Of a stretch of DNA of 64,000 nucleotides, positions 10,724-21,951 are shown one piece after another. This stretch comes from Tenrec ecaudatus (lineage: Eukaryota > Chordata > Mammalia > Afrosoricida > Tenrecidae): assembly GCF_050624435.1 (NCBI RefSeq), contig NC_134537.1, forward strand, positions 123,369,586-123,433,585. Direction: 5' to 3'. Below the pieces are notes generated by a model. The model worked only from the letters and a program-made list of their open reading frames with translations. It was not told the origin of the DNA and searched no databases. How positions within the stretch are numbered: the first letter of the stretch is position 1; each line of letters starts with the position of its first letter. The translations under genes were made by a program, and so were the position numbers.

Positions 10724-13471
10724 ATTTTTTTAAATCATTTTATTGGGGGCTCGTACAATTCTTATCACAATCCATACATACATCCATTGTGCCAAGAATA
10801 TACGTACATTTGTTGCCATCATCATTCTCAAAACATTTGCCTTCTACTTGAGCCCTTAATATCTGCTGCTCATTTTCCCCCTCCCTCCCCACTCCCCCCT
10901 ACCTCATGAACCCTTCATTATTCATAAATTATTATTATTTTGTCATATATTACACTGTCCGATGTCTCCCCCCGCCTTCTTCTCTGCTATCCATCCCCCA
11001 GGGAGGAGGCTATATAGTAGATTCTTGTCATCAGTTCCCCCTTTCTACCCCACATTCTCTCCAGCCTCCAGGCATGCTACTCTCACCACTGGTCCTGAAG
11101 CAGTCATCTGTCCTGGATTCCTGTGTTTCCAGTTGCTATCTGTACCCATGTACATCCTCTGGTCTAGCCAGGTTTGTAAGGTAGAATTGGGATCATGATA
11201 GTGGGGGGGAGGGGGAAGCATTTAAGAACTAGAGGAAAGTTATATGTTTCATAGTTGCTACCCTGCACCCTGACTGGCTCATCTCCTCCCCACAACCCTT
11301 CAGTAAGGGGTGCCCAGTAGGCTACCAATGGGCTTTGAGTCTCCACTCTGCACTCACCCACATTTTCAATGATATGCTTTTTTGTTCCTTGATGCTTGAT
11401 ACCTGATCCCTTCAACAGTCCATGGTCACACAGGCTGGTGTGTTTCTTCCATGTGAGCTTTGTTGCTTCTGAACTAGATAGCTACTTATTATCATGGAGC
11501 CTTTAAGACCCCAGACGCTATATCTTTTGATAGCTGGGCACCATCAGCTTTCTTCACATTTGCTTATGCACACATTTATCTTCATTGACCGTATCGGGGG
11601 GTGGGCACCTATTGATATGATTTTTTGTTCTTTGATGTCTGATAACTGGTCCCTTCTGCACCTTGTGGTCAGACAGGCTGGTGTGCTTCTTCCATGTGGG
11701 CTTTGATGCTTCTCAGCTAGATGGACACATGTTTATCTTCAAGCCTTTAAGACCCCAGACGCTATATCTTTTGATAGCCAGGCACCATTAGCTTTCTTCA
11801 TCACATTTGTTTAAGCACACATTTGTCTTCAGTAATCATATCAGGAAGGTGGGCACCCACTGATAGGATTTTTAGTTCTTTGATGTCTGATAACTGGTCC
11901 CTTCTACACCTCGTGGTCAGTCAGCTGGTGTGCCTCTTCCATGCGGGCTTTCATGCTTCTCACCTAGATGGCGGCCGCTTGTTTATCTTCAAGCCTTTAA
12001 CACCCCAGATGCTATATCTTTTGATAGCCGGGCACTGTCAGCTTTCTTCACCACATTTGCTATGCACACATTTTTCTTCAGCAATCATGTCAGGAAGCTG
12101 TGCATCCTGGAATGCCAATTTAATAGAAGAAAGTGTTCTTGCATTGAGTAAGTACTTGAGTAGAGGCCCAATGTCAATCTGCTGCCTTAGTACTAAACCT
12201 ATAAATATATGCACATAAATGTTTCCCTACACTCACATAAATATATTTACATATGTACATTCCGGTCTTTAGACTTCTATAAATACCCTATGTCACCTAG
12301 TTCTTTCCTCTATTTCCTTTTACTTTCCTCTTGTCCCACTATCATGCTCAGCCTTCATTTGGGTTTCAGTAATTTCTCACGTTTACCTTGCCCTTGCTGA
12401 ATCCCTACCAGGCCACTCACACCCTCCTTGCTACTGATTTTGGATCACTTATTGCTCCCCTGTCCCTGGGTTGGTCAGCACCACCTCCTTGCCCCTCCTC
12501 CCCCTCTCCCGTGGCCCCCCCGGAACCATTGGTCCCACTGTTTTCTCCTCTAGACTATTCATCCAGTCTATCTTATCTAGATAGATCTGTCGAGATAATA
12601 TGCACCAAAAATCAAGTCATTTAAAGATAGGCAATGAGTGAGAACACAGCTATGACAACAAAAAAGGAAACCAATTACCCATAGAAGAATAAATTAATTA
12701 AAAGAAAAAAAATTTTAAAAGAAAGAAAAACCTGTAAATAGATCAAGGTCTGATTTTTTATCTCTAGGCATGTCCTTCAGTCAGGTCCGATGGGGTACCA
12801 TGCTCTGTCCCCAGAGTCTATCCTTTGTACTCCCTCAGGGGCTCCCTGCTCTGCTCCCAGGGTTGCTGTGTCGCACTCTTTTAGTGGTTTGCCTCGGTGT
12901 TACAGGGTCAGTCTGGGCCAGTCCCAGCCCTGAGCTTCCAGTGTTGTCCCCATTAGGGCCCTGGGCCATCAAGGGATGGTGTGTCTCGTAGTGCGATCAG
13001 CCATATTGTCCACTCTGTCTACTGGCTGTTCAGAGTGGGGATATTGTCTTCCAGACTGAAGGGCCAGGATGTGCTCTTCTCTCTCTTCCTCCCCCTTCTT
13101 TGCTCCCATTTGCTCTGACTGAACATGTCCCTCTCCCCTAGCTGCAGCTTTATGCAGTCCTCTAAGTAAATTCTAGGGAGAGGGATAATTGTCCATGTAG
13201 CTCGTGTAGGGGCCGAGCCCTCAGGCCCTTTCACTGGCTCCCCACTCCTTGCTGGCACACTGCATTCATCTGGTACTGGCTTTATATTTGGTCCCTCTTT
13301 CCCTGTGGAGACACAATCAATACCCTCCCCTTGGGTGGGTCAGTATCCTATTCCCCCATCACACATCTTTTTTTTTCTTTCCCCTTTCCTCCCTCCACCC
13401 CCGTTTTAGTTGGCTACCATATGTATGTACCCCTGAGTTTGGTCTGGCCTCTGCCATGCTACCTGGACCTA
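10724..13471 (-). mobile_element. 2.75 kb L1-type retroposon, apparently non-coding, with internal tandem repeats
   Basis: Poly-T at the left, then the family 3' end (ATTTTATTGGGGGCTCGTAC), flanked by imperfect 14-base duplications: AGCAATCGATTTTT (10716) and AGCAATAGATTTTT (13472). Over 2.7 kb I find no ORF2-like protein in any frame. An internal block of about 245 bp occurs three times in tandem (about 11399, 11641, 11889). Either this is a very long L1 3' UTR or an L1-dependent non-autonomous element. Confidence 0.75.
11399..12100 (-). repeat. Three tandem units of about 245 bp inside the retroposon
   Basis: Each unit holds the sequence CCCAGACGCTATATCTTTTG (with variants) about 110 bases after a TGGTCCCTTCT-type start. 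Spacings between units are 242 and 248 bases. Other copies in the window (57400-57610, 30860-31060) carry a single unit. Confidence 0.8.
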
Positions 13472-13485
13472 AGCAATAGATTTTT

Positions 13486-14310
13486 AACAGCTACATTCTT
13501 CCAGATGAACTGCACACCAATGAGAGAAAGCAAATCCCTCACAACTAGAGAAATAAACATCTTGATAAACGGAGAAAATCCTGAATTTGTAAGGAGTTCA
13601 TTTTAGTAGGATCCACAATCAATGTTTGTGAAAGCAGTGGTCAGGAAATCAAATGGCATGTTGCATAAGGTAAATCTGCTGCAAAATTTTTCTACAAAAT
13701 GTCGAAAAGCAAAGATGTCTGGTTGAAGACCAAACTCAACCTAACTGAAGCCATGGTGTTTCCAATGGCCTCATATGAAGAAAACCGAAACATTGTTATC
13801 TGGAGACAATATTTATTAAGTCTTAAATGGGACAAGGACAAAATAACCAGCCAAATGAGAGAGACCATTAGCACAAGGTCCTAACAGTACGCATGTAGTC
13901 ACTGAGATAAAGCCTTTAAAAGGACATATAGGATAAGTGGATGGGATCATTTGAATTATCCTGTTGAAAAACACTGAATACACTGTGGACTGTCAGAAGA
14001 ATAATTAATCTGTCTCAGAAGAAAATACAGCTAAAATTCTCCTGAAAAAATGCATATGGAGACACTTCACCTCACGAACTTTGAACAAGTTATCATGAGG
14101 AAACAATTCCAGGAGAAGGACATCATGTCTGGTAGAGAGTCAGTGAAAAAGAAACAGATTGATAGTGTCTGCAAAAGTGGTTTCAAACATAGCAGACATT
14201 GTGAGGACCAGGCAGTGTTTCATTCCATTGTACACAGGGTCACTCTAAGTTTGGAATTACTTCAACGGCACCTAATGACAACGAAAGAACTCATGTAGAG
14301 TTCCAAGCCA
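13486..14310 (+). mobile_element. BovB/RTE LINE, C-terminal part (right of the L1-type insertion)
   Basis: Resumes the RTE broken at 10715. The frame includes KSKDVWLKTKLNLTEAMVFP (about 13702-13761), the counterpart of the BovB segment before 'MYGCESW', and an end with SRTLNKLS-like and FHSIVHRVT-like pieces. Decayed. Confidence 0.7.
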
Positions 14311-14689
14311 CATCAATTATAGTGGATTACTGTATGAATGGTTTCACTGTCTCTATCAACCTCTGTTTTCCCATCCAGCCACATCGACCAGTCAAATCTA
14401 CTCAGCCTGAGCAGACACAGAGAACATCTGCTCAGTTTTGTCTCTTCCCCAACACAAAAGCAGTGCCATTCACTTATAGAGAGGAAGTACCCAACCACTT
14501 AAATGCAACCTACTGCTACTCCGTCTGACCCTTCTCTAAGGAACTTGTTAAAATTTCAAATCTAATACTTAAAATTTCAAAATTAATGCTCTATGAACCG
14601 GGGGTGTGATTAGTGTTGCCCTTTGAAAGTACGCATTGTAGAGATTAGCTCCAGCTCCACCATAACCCCTTCTTCAAACCAAAACCAAA

Positions 14690-14860
14690 CTACTGCCATA
14701 GAGTAAATGCTGACTCATAGTGACCCCTGTGGACTTCCAAGACCATAACTGTTTACAGGAGTAGAAAGTCCAATCTTTCTTCTGCAGAGCTAGTGGTTTT
14801 GTACTGCTGACCATGTGGATCACAGCCCAATGAGTAACCACTACACCACCAGGGCTCCCA
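14690..14860 (-). repeat. AfroSINE
   Basis: Inverse copy; GTAACCACTACACCACCAGG at the right is the reverse of the tRNA-like head. Confidence 0.85.
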
Positions 14861-15019
14861 TTCAACCCTGCTTAAGGAGGGGCAATCTCCCATAGGGGCT
14901 TACTGGCATGTGTCCTACATGGTTATCACTGCACCTGGACAAATATTGTAAGCTCCCCTTTCTAACATGATGTACATGTCCCAACTATGGCCTGAACCTG
15001 CTTCAGGAATCCCACTGAT

Positions 15020-15560
15020 TAACTAGGGTGTGCTCATCGGCTGCCAAACATGTTTTTTATTTATTTGTGTGTGTATTTTTAAGAAAGAAAAGCTTGTAGT
15101 TAGTTCAAGGATCGTTTGTTGGCCTTTAGGAGTGTTTTCCAGTCCAGTCTGCTGGGGCACCATGCCCTGGCCCCAAAGTCCACTTTCAGCATTCCCTGGT
15201 GACCTTGCCGCTCCATTCCCTTGCTGTTCCGCTGCACTCCCCCAGTGCTTTGCCTCGGTGTGGTGGGATCAGGTCAGGCGCAATTCCCATACTGTGTCTC
15301 CGGTGCTGTCCCCTGTAGCGCCATGGGTCAGTGAGGGGCATCATGTCTCATAGTGGGGCCAGCCATGTTGTCCTCTCTGTGGACTGGCTGATCTAATCAG
15401 GAACATCATCCTCACGGCCTGGTGGGCCAGGCTGTGCTCCACTCTCTCCTCCTCCCCCTTCATCTGCTCCCATGTGCTCTGATCAGATATGTCCCTCTCC
15501 CGGAGCTACAGAATCAATGTCGTCCTTTGAAACAAATTCTTCTGGAGGGAAAACGTGTTT
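15020..15560 (-). mobile_element. L1-type internal fragment
   Basis: Same sequence family and order as 12690-13180 of the 2.75 kb element (GGCCTTTAGGAGTGTTTTCC; TGCTTTGCCTCGGTGTGGTG). Confidence 0.75.
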
Positions 15561-15779
15561 TTAATAACAGTGTTCTTGGACATCCTATGTCCTCTTTAAA
15601 GCTCTGTATCTCAGTAAATACTTGGATATGTTCATGACCTCATGCTAATGGTCTCTCTCCTTTGGCTAGTATGACTCTATAGTTAACTTGTCCTTGTCCC
15701 ATTTAAAACTTAATAAGTATTCTCTTTAAGTTGACTTCGTCTCAAACTATTATGAATTGTTCCTGGCAAAATCCAACTG

Positions 15780-16450
15780 TTGAGAGCTGACTATGTGCTT
15801 GGCACTTACTCAATTTGCAAGCTGAGCACAGAATCAGAGAAGCTGGCTTACATGAAGACGAATGTGGCATCAAGGTTAGATGAAGGCTTATTCACAACCT
15901 GAGCTACATAGATGACACAACCATACTGAAAGGGAGGAGGACTTGAGGCACGTGCTGATGAAGATCGAGGATTTCTGCCTTCAGTATGGATTATAATTCA
16001 AGGTACAAAAAACCAAAATCCTCAAACTGGACCAGTAAGTAACATTGTGATAAGCGAAGAAAAGATTTGAAATTGCCAAGGATGTCATCTTTCTTGGATC
16101 CACAATCAATGCTTATGGAAACAGCAGTCAAGAGATTGAACAATGCATTACATTGGGTAAGCCTGATGCACAAGAACTCCTAAAGTGTTGAAAAGCAAGA
16201 ATGCTATTGTGAGGACTAATGTGCACCTGACCCAAGCCTTGGTATTTTCAATGGCCTCATTTGCATGTGAAAGTTGGATATGAATAAGGAAGGGCAAGAA
16301 GAATTGAGGTACATGAATGATAGTGCTGGTGAGAATATGCAAAGTATCATGAACTGCCAAGAGAACAAATAGTTCTGTCTTGGAAATACAGCCAGAATGT
16401 TCCTTAGAAGAAAGGATAGCAAGACTTTCTGTCTCACATACTTTGGACAC
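15780..16450 (+). mobile_element. BovB/RTE LINE, reverse transcriptase to C-terminus (left part)
   Basis: Reads LNLQAEHRIREAGLHEDECG, then LSYIDDTTIL: the catalytic YxDD box (Y-I-D-D, 15905-15916). It continues with a FLDPQSM-type segment and ends at a YFGH motif at about 16440, where an L1-type element has inserted. Stops in all frames. Confidence 0.75.
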
Positions 16451-16451
16451 T

Positions 16452-16550
16452 TTTTTTTATTTTAATAAATCATTTTATTGAGGGTTTTTACAGCTCTTAT
16501 AACAATCTATACATGAACTGTATCGTGCACATTTGTACATATGTTGCTGT
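16452..16550 (-). mobile_element. L1-type 3' end inside the RTE (left piece)
   Basis: T-run then AAATCATTTTATTGAGGGTT and CAGCTCTTATAACAATCTAT. Its continuation appears to be 17525-17760, with other repeats inserted between. Confidence 0.65.
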
Positions 16551-17520
16551 GGTAGTTACATAATCTGTTGTCAATTTGAGACTTAAGAGTGAAGGGGTGG
16601 TAGGTAGGATAAAGTAATAATTATTTATAAATTATCAAAGGGGAGGGGGGAATGGGGAGGGAGGGGGGAAATGAGGAGCTAATACCAAGGGCTCAAGTAG
16701 AAAGCAGGTGTTTTGAGAATGATGATGGCAACATACATACGAATGTGCTGGACACAAATGAGGTATGTACAGATTGTAAAAAGAGTTGTATGAGCCCCTA
16801 ATAAAATGATTATTTTTAAAAAAGAGTGAAGGGGTGGAGTTTAGTCTGTCAATCAGCTTGCAGCTTGATGACCTCACTTGGAGGCGCTAAAGAGATAAAT
16901 AGCTCAGGACACATGCTGAAGCAGGACACATGCTTACTTCCTGTGACATTCCTGATGAGAAGATACATGGAGCTAAGCTAGAGCCCTGGAACTGAAGGAA
17001 CCACGTGGAGACCCCTGCCAGCACTGAGATGCTTCCACTGCCACTGGATCCACAAGATTTTCGACCCACTGCCCTGTGATCTTCCTGCATTTGGTGTCTG
17101 TGTTAGTCTAGGTACTTTAAAGAAGCAAATCCACAGAAACTCATGTATGAGACAGTTTTATATAAAGGTTAAGTGTACATCAAGAAAATATCACAACCCA
17201 GTGCTGCCCGAGCCCACAAGTCCAACATTATCCCATTAACCCATATGTCTGACACCAGTCCACAAAGTCCTCCTCCACCTCACAAAACAGTCGCAATGAT
17301 GCTGACTGGAAGAGGAAAGCCGAGTCAGTGAATGTATAAGCATCTCAGCACTGGCAGGGGTCTCCACACGGCTGCTCCGGCACCCAGGGCTGCATCGGGG
17401 TAGGTCCATGTGGCTTCTCCTTGGAGATGTCTTGCAGGAAGTCAGCCTTGCAAACGAAGCAGGGAACTGCTAAAGCAGCTGCACCCTGGTCCGACCATCA
17501 CAAAGCAAGAGACCTGAGAA
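16551..17520. repeat. Unclassified interspersed repeat with 30 bp inverted arms
   Basis: Lies between two pieces of an L1-type element and is itself interrupted by an L1-type insertion at 16601-16821. Arms at 17005-17034 and 17338-17367 are perfect inverted repeats. Possibly LTR-derived; family not recognised. Confidence 0.45.
16601..16821 (+). mobile_element. Short L1-type insertion with target-site duplication
   Basis: Flanked by the perfect 16-base repeat AAGAGTGAAGGGGTGG at 16585-16600 and 16822-16837. Ends CCCCTAATAAAATGATT plus A-rich tail. Confidence 0.9.
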
Positions 17521-17524
17521 CTAA

Positions 17525-17760
17525 AAAGGTGAGGCTTTTCCTTTTACTTTACTCCTGTCCCACTATCATGTTTGACCTTCATGGAGTTCTTACTCTCAGC
17601 TACCTTGTGCTTGATCGAACCCCACAGGCGTTCTATGCCCTCGTTACCATTGATTTTAGATCTCTTGTCGTTCCCTTGTCCCTGGGTTTGTTGGTTCCCC
17701 TCTCTCTTTCCCCACCCACCTCCTTCTTTCCCCTGATTTGGGACATATTTTAAAGAAAGA
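17525..17760 (-). mobile_element. L1-type fragment (right piece)
   Basis: Matches 12310-12560 of the 2.75 kb element (CCCACTATCATG; CCCTTGTCCCTGGGTTTG). Probably the far part of the element whose 3' end is at 16452. Confidence 0.65.
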
Positions 17761-17764
17761 CCAG

Positions 17765-17990
17765 TCCCTAGATACGGCCATCATGCTTGGTAAGGCAGAA
17801 GGGTAGTGACAAAAAGAGGACCCTCAACAAGATGGATTGGCACAGTGGCTGCAACAATGGGCTCAAATATACCAATTGTGAAGATGCCACAGGACCGGGT
17901 GGTGTTTCATTCTGTTGTACATTGGGTCACTATGGATCAGAGCCAAACTGATGACACCTCACAACCACAACATGTGCCCAACACTGGCAT
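17765..17990 (+). mobile_element. BovB/RTE 3' end (right part)
   Basis: Continues the RTE interrupted at 16450: CATCATGCTTGGTAAGGCAG, then a frame TRWIGTVAATMGSN, the usual C-terminus of BovB-like ORF2, and a TCACAACCACAA tail. Confidence 0.7.
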
Positions 17991-19079
17991 TCATTAGCTC
18001 ACTGTGCACAAAATTCTCTAACAAGACCAGAATACAAACTATATAGCAATTACTCAATAAACGCTACTCATTAGATTTATCAACTTCGTGAACTTTTTAA
18101 ACTGACTAAGCTTTGAAGTCTTTTATTAATGTTTCCATCACGAGAGTGACCTTTAGTTTCCCATATACTACCTGTCTTTGTATACTTTTTTGTGTTCCCT
18201 CTTAAATACACACTAATGAATTCTTTACTTACTTTTTTTAACACTAGTACATAAATAAATCAAGAAGTAGATCATAAACTACAATGTAAATGGAAAGAGA
18301 AAAAGACATGGACGACCTGACAGAAAAACTGGCAGTAAAAAAAAAGCCATTCTCTCTTCCTATTGCCAAGATGTGAGCAATATTTTCCCCTTTTTTATTA
18401 TAAAATTCATTTCTAAAAAAATCACTTTGAATTGCGGGCAAAGTAGTGATAAATGTTTCTAAATTACTGATTTACTCTTGCCCTTTTGCTCCTACTGTTG
18501 CCTGACTGGATGTTATGTGAGAGTCAAGCGACTTTGGCTAATAACTGCAGCTTATTACAACTTTGGACGAAGAACAGCCCATTATGACAGCCCACTCAAC
18601 AAGAGGGACTAATAGCTGTTGACCTGCAGTGGGCAACAGGCTGGCCCCGGAGCAGCCTAGCTCCAGATGGGTCTGTGTCAAAGTCTGCGTTCATCTTCAA
18701 CCCTCCTGACCTTATACAAAAGCTTCCATCCTACCTAAAAATTCCACTGCATGTGATTTCTACCTGACAGTAAAATTAATAGTGATTGCCACCCAAGTAA
18801 AACAAAGATCCGTGTGCACAGCAGATATGTAATAGACACTAAATTAATTCTAGGGGAAAGCACAAAGTTAGTGAAGACAAATGAACATCATTTTCCTCAG
18901 TATTAGCACCAAACATTTCTTGAGCTCCTACAAGGTGTAAGGGAAAAGAAAACGTAACAATCAACATCCAGCAACAACGCTACATTGAAATTATATCTGA
19001 TAACCACCTGTGATGCATGCAGAAGAATGTGAACATTTCTAGATATAAAAACACCTCACGTGCCTTGCCTCCATCTGTC

Positions 19080-19292
19080 ACTGGTGGTTTGCATGTTGTT
19101 ATGGTTTCAGCAGAGCTTCTAGACTAAGATAGACGAGGAATATGGGCCTTGTTATCTACTTCTAAACATCAGACAGTGAAAACTCTATAGATTCTAAGAG
19201 TTTGATCTGTGATCGATTACGGGGGTTGCATGGGACCAGGAAGCATTCAGTCATGAGTCGGTGGCGGACTTGACAGCAGCTAACAACAACAG
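19080..19292 (+). repeat. SINE with RTE-type tail
   Basis: Contains GGTTTCAGCAGAGCTTCTAG, and ends GACTTGACAGCAGCTAACAA-CAACAGG, a tail shared with RTE 3' ends. Confidence 0.6.
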
Positions 19293-19388
19293 GCATAAAA
19301 CACCTTTGCCTTTCAGTTTAGGCTTCTCTAGTCGCCTATTTTAACTACACATGCATTTTATTCCTCTGAAAAAGGAAAAGGGAGGGAG

Positions 19389-19456
19389 AGAAGGAAGGAA
19401 GGAAGGAAGGAAGGAAGGAAGGAAGGAAGGAAGGAAGGAAGGAAGGAAGGAAGGAA
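19389..19456. repeat. (GGAA)n microsatellite
   Basis: About 17 uninterrupted GGAA units followed by an A run. Likely length-polymorphic; GGAA arrays can bind ETS factors. Confidence 0.95.
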
Positions 19457-20212
19457 AAAAGGGTAAATCTAATTGCCTGGCAGGCACCAGAAGTCAAAAT
19501 GTACAGGAGTTGGCATATAGGAGGCTGCTCTTCACAGTGAATCCCATGTCTGTAGTACTCACTGCTATACTAAGCAGCTCCATTTGTTTCAAACTAAACA
19601 GCCTCCCCCTCTACATATGTTAGATGACCAGCTCCTACTCCCACAGATATTTTATACTACACCACATGTTTTCATTGCCCACTTTTCCATTCATAAGATC
19701 CATATGAAAAAGCACAGGAAAAATCTGAAACACCGATTACTGCAACTACAGCAATAGCACTAGTAGTGAGTACAGCTAGTAGTCAGTAAATAGTCCTCGG
19801 ACTTAAAGCACAGAACTTTAAGTACATAATCTGAAATATTATCTATTGTGCTTTTTAAAGTTTTTTATTAAAAGCTATTTTAAGAATCCAAGTTCCAAAA
19901 GCATGACCAATGATTTTTCTTGAGATTCTTCTTGACTTCTATTACCTGGAAGGTTGAGGTTATGTGCACCAAAGATAAAACATATTACTTCATTTTCTTT
20001 GTTTGTCGCCTTTAAGGTACAATTTCTTTAATTCCTCTACCAAAGCATCTTACCAAATGATTAATCCAAAGTTTTACTACGCTGAGGTACACGTGAGCTA
20101 GAGACGTGGTGGGAAAGTATCTTGGGGGAAACAGAGTGGTTGCTCCCGTCTTCCCAGCCCCACCCTGCTAGGGATCTGACCCTGGCAGAAATAACCTTCC
20201 TCCCCTCACATA

Positions 20213-20315
20213 CTACTATCTGCTGTGGAGTTGATTCCAACCCCATGTGTGTCAGAGTCCACCGTGCTCCTCAGTTGTCCACGGCTGACTTGACAGAGAT
20301 CACCAGATCTCTCTG
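20213..20315 (-). repeat. AfroSINE fragment
   Basis: Begins ACTATCTGCTGTGGAGTTGA, an inverse AfroSINE 3' end. Confidence 0.6.
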
Positions 20316-20371
20316 GGCAGCTAAGTAAATACCCCAGCCAGAAGCTCCCTCCCCTTTCTCCTCTACTTACT

Positions 20372-20610
20372 GCTACTGTTGTTAGTCGAGTCAGACTCAT
20401 GGGGGCCTTATGGACAATGTGAGGCGATGCATGGCCCACCCTGTGCCTGCCTTATGATCACTGGGTGTCTGACTGTGTCCATCTACTCGTCACACTGAAT
20501 CATTTAACCTTGCTTTTTATGTTCACAGGCATGTATGATAGTCTTCATTGATGTATTGTCTGGTCACCCACAAGAATGCAATCTTGTTGATTTAACCACA
20601 GCTTCTAAAA
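20372..20610 (-). mobile_element. BovB/RTE 3'-end fragment
   Basis: Begins TACTGTTGTTAGTCGAGTCA, the reverse of the RTE tail; the remainder resembles the C-terminal region only loosely. Confidence 0.45.
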
Positions 20611-21494
20611 CAGGTATACACTGTCCAATAAATATAAACTACACGAATAGCTTCATTAATAATGCTCTCCAGAATGGGAGCTTCTGGATCTAAAGATAGG
20701 AGCTTCTGTGAGAAACACACCTGCTTGCTCACCAACGCTGGCTAACTTAGGTATAAATATTCCCTATTTATTTACATAATGATTTTCTTATCAATTTGAT
20801 GAGTGAGGAAGTCTTCCCTGCAGCCCTTCAGCCATTATTTCAGAGCTAGTCTCTCAACTAATAGACTCAAGAAAGGATCATTTGGGAGGAGAGTGTGTTG
20901 CTTTGAAAAAGGAGTTAGCAGGCCATAACAGAGGCCCATTCAAAGCCCATGTCTATAGTCACACTCACAAATATTCTGATGAAATTCTGCTACTGTTATT
21001 TCCCTTACCCTACACTGCTTTAGCAATTTCGGTTTAATGATAGCATTGCTCAGTCAAGCAAGGAGTATCAAACTTTTACAGGATTAAAAGAAGGTCCCTG
21101 AGATAGAAAAAGAAGTGATTTGGCATGATATAAAAGTAAGCAATTTAGATTCTGCTCTACCCATAACCTTAATGTACCGTATCTCCGGGAGGATAGCTTT
21201 ACTTTGGTTGCAAACTAGTGATGTCTTGCATGCTTTTTCTAAGCCATAGAAACCAATCAGAATTAAATTAGCTACTATTAACATGAAGGAAGAAAGCTAA
21301 AGCGGGGCTTGAGGGTGAGGTGCAGGGTGGGCTTGCCTTGGTCAAGTTGGCTGGACCCCACATTTCCTCACCTGCGAATGGAAGTAAAAGTTCCCCCTCT
21401 CGGAGAATAGCGAGAAGAACCAAATAGAAGCATCGAGTGCAGAGCAACCTTGAGGGCTTGCAATACCCCAGGGCTGTAACTCAGGGTGGTGGTT

Positions 21495-21692
21495 GGGCAG
21501 ATAGTTACACCGTCTTTACAGCGACACGTTGCTAAATGAAAGGTCCGTGATTCGAACCCCACCGTCACCCGTGGAAAGCGGTGCCAGGATGCTTTGGGGC
21601 CAGATTCAGTCTGGGGAACCTCACGGGGCAGGTCTCCTCTGTCCTATGGGGTCGCTGTGCGCGGGGATCCCCTCGACGGCAAGGGGTTCCTT
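21495..21692 (+). repeat. AfroSINE beside the SNX25 first exon
   Basis: Head TTGCTAAATGAAAGGTCCGT with GATTCGAACCCCACC (tRNA B-box-like), then CTGTCCTATGGGGTCGCTGT and CTCGACGGCAAGGGGTTCCT. It ends 260 bases from the exon 1 donor, at the edge of the CpG island. Confidence 0.85.
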
Positions 21693-21951
21693 AGCTTTCT
21701 TTAACGGCGTGCGTCCCTGTAAGCCCACGAGGCCGGAGCCGTGCCCTCTGGGGCATCAGGAAACGCTCCCAGCCACGCGTCGGCCGACCCAGGCCGGTCG
21801 TTGGCCGCGGGGTTCTGGCCTCGAGCAGAGCCGCGGGCCCGAGGGCGGACTGGCCGCGGCCAGAGGGGGCTCGGCAGCCGCCGCTCGCACCGGAAGCGGG
21901 GCGGGAGGCCGAGGCCGCGGGCGCGCGGGTGACCCGAAGACCGGTACTCAC

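Larger units (their letters stand above)
1..21951 (-). other. SNX25: Putative SNX25 intron 1 (part)
   Basis: Follows the donor of the putative first exon on the minus strand. It is dominated by nested RTE and L1-type repeats. Stretches without an identified feature: 1570-2330, 2480-3300, 3380-3990, 4770-6220, 17990-19080, 19460-20210 and 20620-21490. Confidence 0.5.

Noticed and set aside
19351-19623. Frame with a repeated EGRK peptide
   Set aside because: Translation of the (GGAA)n microsatellite.
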